Source of the DNA: Acidimicrobiaceae bacterium | GTDB lineage: Bacteria > Actinomycetota > Acidimicrobiia > Acidimicrobiales > Palsa-688 | Direction: 5' to 3' | Assembly: GCA_030838025.1 (NCBI GenBank) | Contig: JAUTXM010000409.1 | Span: forward strand, 1-5,216 | DNA length: 5,216 nt | Part shown: positions 1 through 5,216 of the stretch, piece by piece | How positions within the stretch are numbered: the first letter of the stretch is position 1 | Layout of the letters: the number at the start of each line of letters is the position of its first letter | Translations under genes and position numbers: made by a program | The notes under the pieces: generated by a model | Told to the model about the DNA's origin: nothing | The model's input: the letters and a program-made list of their open reading frames with translations, nothing else | Databases searched by the model: none

Positions 1-754
1 ACGGCGACCCGGCATGGAGGACGGCATTGGATGCCAACTCCGTGACCACCAGAGCCGCCTCGTACACCAGGCGCTCGTCGCAACCTCGCGCTTCAAGCTC
101 CTCCACGACAAAGCGCCGCGCCGCGTACGGCGCGTCGAGCTCGGCGGCAAATCCCCGAACTACCTCATGGTGGGCCGAGCAGCCCGTTGCGTGAGGATCG
201 CCCGTGCAAGAAACGACCGTCGAGTGAAGGCCACACACATCGCGCAGGGCGTCGGCATCGTCGGGCCCCGATACCGACTCACTCCGGTACGCGCAGAGGA
301 GAGACACCGGGATCTCCCTGAGGATGCCGTTCCACAGCCCTTCGAGGTCGATAGCAGCGGGAACGTGCCCGGCGTCCCAGAGCAGCGCCACCATCTCGCC
401 GTACGCCCGTACCCGCCTGCCTGCAGCATGTCGAAGCACCGGGCTGATCACCGAGCGGAACCGATCGGGGGCGACTTGCCCATCGCTGACGAAACCCGAG
501 AGCGTCGTAGCGGCATCGAGCAGCAGCAGGCTCCCGCCCGCAGTAGCTGCGGTGACGTCGATGCCCGCGGCAGCCAGGTATCGCCCGAACTCGCGCCGGT
601 GCACCTCGGTAGCGATGACGACCGCCAGCTCCCCGGCGCGGACACCCTCTTCGAGGAACGAACCGGCCGACTCAACCAGGTCCGCGTCACAGTCGTAGAA
701 CTGGACGCGATGCTCGCTTGCCCCGTTTTTGACGACTTCTGCTTGGATCGTCAC
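1..754 (-). CDS. MEDS-domain sensor with C-terminal HATPase (anti-sigma/RsbW-like) domain, 3' end cut by window
   Basis: I read 251 codons from a GTG at 752-754 to the left edge with no stop. Residues about 14-157 fit the MEDS (DcmR-type sensory) domain: HRVQFYD at 15-21, the segment GEMVALLWDAG around 119-129 with Trp126, an ELWN-like LEGLWNG, and LLCAY ending near 155. A Cys/His-containing linker follows (about 174-198, CGLHSTVVSC then GCSAHHE). Residues from about 213 (RRFVVEELEARG) match the start of a GHKL ATPase, with the N-box ELASNAVLHAG at 239-249 (Glu239, Asn243, His247). The G1/G2 ATP-lid motifs would lie past the edge; about 50 residues are probably missing. Known for the family: MEDS domains are thought to sense small molecules or redox signals, and the paired ATPase resembles RsbW-type serine kinases that bind anti-sigma antagonists or sigma factors. 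The ligand and partner are not visible. The start is supported by GAGGAAG 1 nt upstream of GTG and by a match to the usual MEDS N-terminus. It is co-directional with trpB2, 102 bp apart, and probably cytoplasmic (no membrane segment). Confidence 0.85.
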   Translation of the reverse strand, partial: MTIQAEVVKNGASEHRVQFYDCDADLVESAGSFLEEGVRAGELAVVIATEVHRREFGRYLAAAGIDVTAATAGGSLLLLDAATTLSGFVSDGQVAPDRFRSVISPVLRHAAGRRVRAYGEMVALLWDAGHVPAAIDLEGLWNGILREIPVSLLCAYRSESVSGPDDADALRDVCGLHSTVVSCTGDPHATGCSAHHEVVRGFAAELDAPYAARRFVVEELEARGCDERLVYEAALVVTELASNAVLHAGSP

Positions 755-755
755 G

Positions 756-762
756 CTTCCTC
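756..762 (-). promoter_or_regulatory. ribosome binding site of the MEDS/ATPase gene
   Basis: On the minus strand GAGGAAG ends one base before the GTG at 754, with the GAGG core 4 nt from the start. The spacing is short but the match to the anti-Shine-Dalgarno sequence is good. No ATG or GTG occurs in frame in the rest of the gap up to the trpB2 stop, so this site decides the start. Confidence 0.6.
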
Positions 763-856
763 GTCCCGCCCCACGTGCCAGATCAGAACACCTCTGACTG
801 AGTATGCCCCATCGACTCGTCGTGCATGCATCCAGAACGTCGAAACGGCCAACTCG

Positions 857-2107
857 TCATCCTGCGTCGAGCCTGCCGTTCAAGAAATCATCATACGCCT
901 GCAGGTCGAGTAGCCCGTGACCCGAGTAGCCGAACAGGATGACCCGCTCGGTCCCCTCCTCCTTGGCCTTCAGGGCCTCGTCGATGGCCGCCCGAATGGC
1001 GTGGCTGGTCTCAGGGGCAGGGATCATGCCTTGCGCCCGGGCGAACTGGACTGCACTCTCGAACACCTTGCCCTGCGGGTACGCCGTGGCCTTGATCCGG
1101 CCGGACTTCACCAGATTGCAGATCAATGGCGCGTCACCGTGGTAACGCAATCCCCCGGCGTGAATCGATGGCGGCACAAAGTCGTGGCCCAAGGTGTACA
1201 TCGCCAGCAATGGTGTCAAACCCGCAGTGTCCCCGAAATCGTATTCGAAACGGCCTTCGGTCAGTGTCGGGCACGACGACGGTTCGACTGCCAACAATTC
1301 CACATCTCGGTCAGGAACAAATGGAAAGGCGAGCCCACCGAAGTTGGAGCCCCCACCGCAGCATCCGATCACGATGTCAGGCTTTTCCTCACCCGCTAAC
1401 TGCAACTGCTCTTTCGCCTCCAACCCGATAACGGTCTGGTGGAGAAGGACGTGGTTGAGGACCGATCCCAATGAATAGTGCGAGCCAGAGTTTGTCGCTG
1501 CCTCCCGTACCGCGTCGCTGATCGCGGTGCCAAGCGAACCCGGATGATCTGGGTCGTCGACGGGCGACTGCTCCACCTTGGCTCCCCAGGTTTCCATCAT
1601 CACCCGCCGGTAGGGCTTCTGCTGGTACGACGCCCGCACCATGTAGACCTTGCATTCCATCCCCAAGAGCGAGGTCGCGAAAGCCAACGCACTGCCCCAC
1701 TGCCCCGCACCCGTCTCGGTTATGAGTTTGGTCACTCCCTCAGCCTTGTTGTAATACGCCTGCGCCACGGCGGTATTCGGCTTGTGCGACCCGGCCGGCG
1801 ACACCGATTCGTCCTTGAAATAGATCCGCGCTGGCGTGTCCAGCGCCTGTTCGAGCCGGCGAGCCCGCACCAGCGGCGTCGGTCGCCACAGCCGCAGGAT
1901 GTCGAGCACCTCGCCGGGCACGTCGATCCATGGCTCGGTCGATACCTCCTGGCCGATCAGCGCCATCGGGAACAGCGGCGCCAGGTCGTCAGGCCCCACC
2001 GGCTGTCTCGTGCCGGGGTGCAGCGGCGGTGCCAGCGGCTCGTCCAGGTGGGGGGCGACGTTGAACCAGGCCGGCGGAATGTGGTCGCTCGGGAGGATCC
2101 AGCGCAT
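857..2107 (-). CDS. trpB: tryptophan synthase beta chain, TrpB2 (long, stand-alone) type
   Basis: A 416-residue PLP enzyme of the TrpB2 subfamily. The family joins indole to L-serine to give L-tryptophan in the cytoplasm; TrpB2 members often act without a tightly bound alpha chain and may salvage free indole. Visible motifs: the TrpB2-style N-terminus with PPLHPGT (27-33) and LAPLFPMAL (42-50), LWRPTPL (73-79), the PLP Schiff-base lysine Lys109 in GSHKPNTA, catalytic Glu131 in TETGAGQWG, the phosphate-binding glycine loop GCCGGGSNFGG (248-258), PETSHAI (365-371), and Ser395 in GYSGHGLLD, where TrpB family members place the residue contacting the pyridine nitrogen. All key residues are present, so it should be active. 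The open frame extends 26 codons further to 2185, but the start at 2107 is preferred because GAGGAG lies 7 nt upstream and the protein then begins like known TrpB2 proteins. No trpA or other trp gene is in the window. It lies 139 bp after the TPR gene stop, and its own promoter is likely but weakly supported. Confidence 0.93.
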   Translation of the reverse strand: MRWILPSDHIPPAWFNVAPHLDEPLAPPLHPGTRQPVGPDDLAPLFPMALIGQEVSTEPWIDVPGEVLDILRLWRPTPLVRARRLEQALDTPARIYFKDESVSPAGSHKPNTAVAQAYYNKAEGVTKLITETGAGQWGSALAFATSLLGMECKVYMVRASYQQKPYRRVMMETWGAKVEQSPVDDPDHPGSLGTAISDAVREAATNSGSHYSLGSVLNHVLLHQTVIGLEAKEQLQLAGEEKPDIVIGCCGGGSNFGGLAFPFVPDRDVELLAVEPSSCPTLTEGRFEYDFGDTAGLTPLLAMYTLGHDFVPPSIHAGGLRYHGDAPLICNLVKSGRIKATAYPQGKVFESAVQFARAQGMIPAPETSHAIRAAIDEALKAKEEGTERVILFGYSGHGLLDLQAYDDFLNGRLDAG

Positions 2108-2114
2108 GACGGCG

Positions 2115-2120
2115 CTCCTC
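2115..2120 (-). promoter_or_regulatory. ribosome binding site of trpB2
   Basis: GAGGAG on the minus strand, within GAGAGGAG, lies 7 nt before the ATG at 2105-2107. It decides the start in favour of 2107 over the in-frame ATG at 2185, where the extra 26 residues resemble no TrpB sequence. Confidence 0.75.
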
Positions 2121-2149
2121 TCTCGGAGTTGGGGAAAGTGAGGCCGTCG

Positions 2150-2155
2150 ATCGTA
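2150..2155 (-). promoter_or_regulatory. possible -10 element (TACGAT) ahead of trpB2
   Basis: TACGAT on the minus strand fits the loose actinobacterial TANNNT pattern and would give a leader of about 35 nt before the trpB2 ATG. No convincing -35 hexamer lies 16-18 nt upstream; TTGCGA is present but 24 nt away. This is the best candidate in a gap that otherwise shows no promoter. Confidence 0.2.
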
Positions 2156-2246
2156 GCGGCCGCCGATCCCTGGAACCCGTCGCAATCAGCGACCCGGCCG
2201 AAGTGCGTCCGTCGCCGGGAAGCGGCGATTGACCCGTTGCTGATCC

Positions 2247-4730
2247 CTACCGAAGCGCCCTCAGGCGGTCCCGGGTGTCGAAGGATTCGGGGTCAGCGTT
2301 GTCGACCCGGACGAAGAGGTCACGCGCCCGGGGCACATCACCGGCGCGCTCGTATAAGTCGGCCAGGGCATACCACTCTCGGAGGTGGTGCAGCCGGGGC
2401 TTGCGGATGGCGACGTCTCGCTCGAGGAGGCGGATGGCCCCCGGCAGATCGCCCCGATCAGCGAGCGAGCCGGCCATCACGATCCGCCCTTCGGCGACTA
2501 CCTCGGCGATGGGCGAGGCCTGGCGCAGCTCCTCCCAGAGCTCGTCGACCGCCCGATGGAGATGCAACGCCCGCTGGCAGTCCATCATGACCGGATACTG
2601 GTCGAAGCTGGCCGACATGGATCGGTACTGCTCGAGTTCCTCCAGGGCCAGCGGCCAACGGCCGAGCCGGTACAGCGTGAGGCCGAGCAACTCCCGCACG
2701 GCCGGGGCCGTCGGGACTGCTCGGGCCAGCGGTCGGAGGATCCGCAGGGCATCCTGGTAGCGGTCGTGGTCGTAGGCATGGGCCGCTTCCGCCAGGCGTT
2801 CGGCCAGCTTGGACCCGGCACGTGATCCAGCCGCACCCGCGATCTCGGCGGTCACAGGCGCGGGAACCGTATGCCGCGGTCGACCGGTGCGCGCCGGCGC
2901 CTGTTCGATTACCGCTTCTTCCGGCTCCTCGTCGCGTACCCAGATCTCTTCGTCGTCAGCCTGGTCGGCATCGTCTGCCCTGGCCCGGACGACTGCTTCT
3001 CGCCACGCTGTAGAGGCTGAGCCATCCTTCGGTTCGGCCAGCACCCGCGCGCCGTTGCGGGCAACGCTGCCCCATTGGCGGGCTGCGGGAGGGATGCGGG
3101 GCTCGGCGGCGCGAGTCGAACCGGTCCTGCGATCTCCACGCGGTCGGTCCGACCGCCCCGCGTCCCGAGGGTCGGTCCTCCGAGCGGCCCTCGCTCCGCC
3201 GTCGGGTGCGCCGGACCGGGATGGATACCCTCCACCCTGGCCACCCTGGCTGGCGCCAGGACGCCCCCGCGCCGCCTGCGAGGGATATCCGCCTGCTGTG
3301 CGCCTGTCACGATCGGCACCGGTCGAGCGGTCGGCCCGCCCAGCACCAGGACTTCCCCGATCGGTGCCGCGACCTCCCGCGCCACCCGACGAATAGCCGC
3401 TTGCCCGCCCGGCACCACCGGAGGACGAGGTGCCACTGCCCCGCCCCGCCCCCCCAGAAGCGGAGTCACCGCCGCCACGCCCCCCGCCCGAGGACGAAGA
3501 ACCACCGCCACGCGCCGCCACGCCAGAAGCCGAGTAGCCACCGCCACGCCCGCCGCCCGAGGCCGAAGAACCACCGCCCCGCGCTGCCCCGCCAGAAGCC
3601 GAGTAGCCACCCGGCCGGCCGGCGTCGCTGCCCGAACCCTGGCCGCTTCCGCCTGCCGACGGGTACCCTGCACCGCTGTTTCCGCCGCCCCGGCCGCCAC
3701 TACCGGAGGACGAGTATCCACCCGGCCGACCGCTGCTACCGCCTCGACCACCCTCCCGGTCGCCATAGGCCCCGCCGCTGCGGCTGCCGTTCCCAGGCGG
3801 CGCGTAACCGCCAGGCCGGCCACCGCCTCCACTACCGCCACGTCCGCTGTCCCGCGCCACATAACTCCCGCCGCTCCCAGGCGGCGCGTAACCGCCAGGG
3901 CGACCACCGCCTCCGCTACCGCCACGTCCGCCATCCCCCGCCGTGTAGCCTCCCCTGCCCGCGCTTCGGCCACTGCCGGCGGAGGACGAATAGCCGCCGG
4001 TCCGGCCACCGCTGTCTCGGCCACCCGTGTTGGACGAGGAATACCCGCCGCTCCTGCCGTTTCCAGGTCGACCGCCGGTGGTGGGCCCTGAATAACCTCC
4101 GGAACCTGACGGCCGCCCGTCCCGGCCCCCTTCACCGGTTCCCGATCGTCGGTTGCCCGACGCAGCGTTGCGCGAGTTCGAACCAAACCGCGATCCATTC
4201 TCCCCACCGCCCGAGCGGTCACCCGACCACTTCTTCGACCCTCCCGAGGTCCTGGTGCCGCTACCTGCCGGACCGGCCCACGGCCGCCCTGAGGCACCTC
4301 TTCGAGGCCGATCGCTTCCCGCAGAAGTACCGGCGCTCCCGCCATCTCTGCGCCCCGCACTCCAAGGGCGCCCAGTTCCCCCCGATGCGCCGGCGTCTCC
4401 GCCACTTTCCCCACCGCTACCAGAACGCGGCCGACCCGTCCCCGAGCGCGGCTCGACTCCCCTACTTGGCCGGTCCTGCCATTGGCCGGCATCGCGGCGT
4501 ACTCCCGAAGACGGCCGCCCCGCGACGCCAGGCCGACCAGAAACACGGCGAACGGTGCTGCTGGAGCGATACCCCTCCGACTCCCCAGAACCCCGACGCC
4601 TGCCGTCGTCGCCACCCGAACTGCGCTGCGACCCCGTGCGGGAACGACCGCCTGCTCCACCTCCGTCGGTTGGCTTCGAGTCCCCGGCTGGTTTGCGGGC
4701 GCGCCGATCGCCGGGGGGAGTGGAGGCCAT
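2247..4730 (-). CDS. Gly/Arg/Ser-rich (RGG/GGY repeat) protein with acidic linker and C-terminal TPR domain
   Basis: 827 residues in three parts. Residues 2-545 are low-complexity, rich in Gly, Ser, Arg, Ala, Pro and Asp, with no Leu, Ile, Cys, His or internal Met. Nine RGG and eleven GGY motifs fall between about residues 213 and 502. Residues 586-609 are an acidic linker (ADDADQADDEE, Trp597, RDEEPEEAV). Residues 641-827 form a helical repeat domain of TPR type: SKLAERLAEAAHAYDHDRYQDALRI, then ELLGLTLYRLGRWPLALEELE, and near the end LREWYALADLYERAGDVPRARDLF. This C-terminus resembles a conserved actinobacterial TPR family (the Rv1691-like group, from memory). TPR domains usually bind protein partners; disordered RGG regions in other proteins bind RNA. 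The function here is unknown. No signal peptide or membrane segment is seen, so a cytoplasmic location is expected. The ATG at 4730 has no clear Shine-Dalgarno and lies 26 nt after the rRNA terminator hairpin. The C-terminal domain fixes the reading frame; the exact start is less certain, but no other ATG lies in frame within the repeat region. Confidence 0.8.
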   Translation of the reverse strand: MASTPPGDRRARKPAGDSKPTDGGGAGGRSRTGSQRSSGGDDGRRRGSGESEGYRSSSTVRRVSGRPGVAGRPSSGVRRDAGQWQDRPSRGVEPRSGTGRPRSGSGGESGGDAGASGGTGRPWSAGRRDGGSAGTSAGSDRPRRGASGRPWAGPAGSGTRTSGGSKKWSGDRSGGGENGSRFGSNSRNAASGNRRSGTGEGGRDGRPSGSGGYSGPTTGGRPGNGRSGGYSSSNTGGRDSGGRTGGYSSSAGSGRSAGRGGYTAGDGGRGGSGGGGRPGGYAPPGSGGSYVARDSGRGGSGGGGRPGGYAPPGNGSRSGGAYGDREGGRGGSSGRPGGYSSSGSGGRGGGNSGAGYPSAGGSGQGSGSDAGRPGGYSASGGAARGGGSSASGGGRGGGYSASGVAARGGGSSSSGGGRGGGDSASGGAGRGSGTSSSGGAGRASGYSSGGAGGRGTDRGSPGAGRADRSTGADRDRRTAGGYPSQAARGRPGASQGGQGGGYPSRSGAPDGGARAARRTDPRDAGRSDRPRGDRRTGSTRAAEPRIPPAARQWGSVARNGARVLAEPKDGSASTAWREAVVRARADDADQADDEEIWVRDEEPEEAVIEQAPARTGRPRHTVPAPVTAEIAGAAGSRAGSKLAERLAEAAHAYDHDRYQDALRILRPLARAVPTAPAVRELLGLTLYRLGRWPLALEELEQYRSMSASFDQYPVMMDCQRALHLHRAVDELWEELRQASPIAEVVAEGRIVMAGSLADRGDLPGAIRLLERDVAIRKPRLHHLREWYALADLYERAGDVPRARDLFVRVDNADPESFDTRDRLRALR
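3402..3608 (-). repeat. three tandem 69-bp (23-residue) coding repeats
   Basis: Units occupy 3540-3608, 3471-3539 and 3402-3470 and encode residues 375-397, 398-420 and 421-443 of the low-complexity protein. Units one and two are 21/23 identical in protein (GYSASG, then AARGGGSS, then SGGGRGG). Unit three is more diverged and has Asp in place of Tyr. The period is a whole number of codons, so the frame is kept. The pattern suggests growth of the disordered region by in-frame tandem duplication. Confidence 0.85.
3439..3455 (-). other. G-quadruplex motif in the coding strand
   Basis: The coding (minus) strand reads seven G, C, four G, C, four G. The seven-G run can supply two tracts, giving four tracts of at least three G with single-base loops, a pattern known to favour very stable quadruplexes in DNA and RNA. 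It encodes GGAGRG within the third 69-bp unit. Whether it folds in the cell is unknown. Confidence 0.55.
3791..3958 (-). repeat. 84-bp tandem duplication (28-residue unit) in the low-complexity region
   Basis: Two copies sit 84 bp apart. The cores 3791-3846 and 3875-3930 match at 53 of 56 bases. Each copy encodes GRGGSGGGGRPGGYAPPG, with the tyrosines at residues 281 and 309. The rest of each unit has diverged (SGGSYVARD against NGSRSGGAY). The duplication is in frame. Confidence 0.85.
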
Positions 4731-4756
4731 TGGACAATGGTACCGCCGGGCGCGAG

Positions 4757-4786
4757 AACGCCCCGCACCTGTCGGTACGGGGCGTT
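4757..4786 (-). terminator. hairpin downstream of 5S rRNA, probable rRNA operon terminator
   Basis: AACGCCCCGTACC pairs with GGTGCGGGGCGTT over 13 bp (one G-T wobble) around a GACA loop. It lies 14 nt after the 5S 3' end in the direction of transcription. Only a short TTCT follows, so it lacks a proper U-tract. GC-rich hairpins with poor U-tracts are common in actinobacteria, and termination may be incomplete. The next gene starts 26 nt further on. Confidence 0.65.
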
Positions 4787-4800
4787 GCTCTGCGATTTAT

Positions 4801-4917
<117 letters not shown>

Positions 4918-4930
4918 ACCATGCTCAAAA

Positions 4931-4947
4931 ACAGGGTCGTCCCCTGT
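4931..4947 (-). other. hairpin with T-tract in the 23S-5S spacer
   Basis: In the spacer the minus strand reads ACAGGG, a 5-nt loop, CCCTGT and then TTTT, giving a 6-bp stem followed by five T in total. By shape it is a small intrinsic-terminator-like element between two rRNA genes. It more likely belongs to the precursor processing stems, or is passed by the antiterminated polymerase usual for rRNA operons. Confidence 0.4.
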
Positions 4948-4976
4948 GAGCGTTCCATAGCGAGCACGGGCAGGTT

Positions 4977-5216
4977 TGTCCCAAGCCCTCGGCCGATTAG
5001 TACCGGTCGGCTGAACGCATTGCTGCGCTTACACCTCCGGCCTATCAACGTGGTCGTCTACCACGGGCCTTACCAGGTTAACCCTGTGGGAGACCTCATC
5101 TTGGAACGAGCTTCGCACTTAGATGCCTTCAGCGCTTATCCCTTCCGCAGGTCGCCAACCAGCCATGCCCTTGGCAGGACAACTGGCACACGAGAGCTGC
5201 GTCCGTCCCGGTCCTC
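4977..5216 (-). rRNA. rrl: 23S ribosomal RNA, 3' end (partial)
   Basis: About 240 nt of the 3' end of 23S rRNA on the minus strand. The right edge cuts inside the sarcin-ricin loop: the first bases read GAGGACCGG, which in complete genes follow AGTAC. Later hallmarks are GATAAGCGCTGAAGGCATC, TAAGTGCGAAGC, CCAAGATGAG, ACGTTGATAGGCCGG, TGTAAGCGCAGCAATGCG and ACCGGTACTAATCGGCC. The 3' end is placed near 4977 by comparison with the E. coli end and is uncertain by a few bases. No tRNA lies between it and the 5S gene. Confidence 0.96.

Noticed and set aside
823..830. Palindrome TGCATGCA in the trpB2-MEDS gap as a possible operator
   Set aside because: An 8-bp palindrome is too short to support a binding site, and no promoter of good quality lies next to it.
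14..913. Long plus-strand open frame of 299 codons over the MEDS gene
   Set aside because: The minus strand of the same region encodes recognisable MEDS and ATPase motifs, and the plus frame runs on into the trpB2 3' end. The plus product resembles nothing known and is Arg-rich, as expected of an antisense frame in GC-rich DNA.
1478..2590. Plus-strand open frame of 370 codons across trpB2, the gap and the TPR end
   Set aside because: It spans two well-supported minus-strand genes in antisense and shows no family motif.
3402..3958. Regularly spaced repeats that could suggest a CRISPR array
   Set aside because: The repeats are adjacent whole-codon coding units without unique spacers, in an open frame, with no cas genes nearby.
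2909..4768. Minus-strand open frame of 619 codons in another frame of the low-complexity region
   Set aside because: It starts inside the terminator hairpin, is Ala/Val/Arg-rich without a domain, and ends in the acidic-linker region. The frame ending in the TPR domain is the supported one.

Overview
The window is GC-rich and every supportable gene lies on the minus strand. Read in the direction of transcription, from right to left, the order is: 3' end of a 23S rRNA, 5S rRNA, a hairpin that probably terminates the rRNA operon, a long Gly/Arg/Ser-rich protein with a C-terminal TPR domain, a stand-alone TrpB2-type tryptophan synthase beta chain, and a MEDS-domain sensor joined to a histidine-kinase-like ATPase that runs off the left edge. 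The GC content, the MEDS plus anti-sigma-type ATPase pairing and the TPR family at the C-terminus fit a high-GC Gram-positive bacterium (Actinomycetota). A deep-branching class such as Acidimicrobiia is possible, but the class assignment is an impression from memory and has not been tested.

Layout. Positions 1-754 hold the 5' 251 codons of the MEDS/ATPase gene. Positions 755-856 are a short gap. Positions 857-2107 hold trpB2, which has a clear ribosome binding site that moves its start 26 codons inside the longest open frame. Positions 2108-2246 are a 139-bp gap with two small hairpins and at most a weak promoter. Positions 2247-4730 hold the 827-residue low-complexity/TPR protein. Positions 4731-4800 hold the start region of that gene and a 13-bp hairpin. 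Positions 4801-4917 are 5S rRNA, 4918-4976 the 23S-5S spacer, and 4977-5216 the last 240 nt or so of 23S rRNA, cut by the window edge inside the sarcin-ricin loop.

The most unusual object is the 827-residue protein. Residues 2-545 contain no Leu, Ile, Cys or His and no Met. They are built from Gly, Ser, Arg, Ala, Pro and regularly spaced Tyr, with nine RGG and eleven GGY motifs, much like the RGG/FUS-type disordered regions of eukaryotic RNA-binding proteins. An acidic linker and a folded TPR domain follow. The gene starts only 26 nt after the rRNA terminator hairpin. Tandem DNA duplications of 84 bp and 69 bp and a strong G-quadruplex motif lie inside its coding sequence. An RNA-linked or condensate-forming role is a hypothesis from composition and position only.

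There is no evidence that the three protein genes share a pathway. They are co-oriented, but the gaps of 139 bp and 102 bp leave room for separate promoters. I saw no tRNA, insertion sequence, CRISPR array, phage gene or recognisable defence system.
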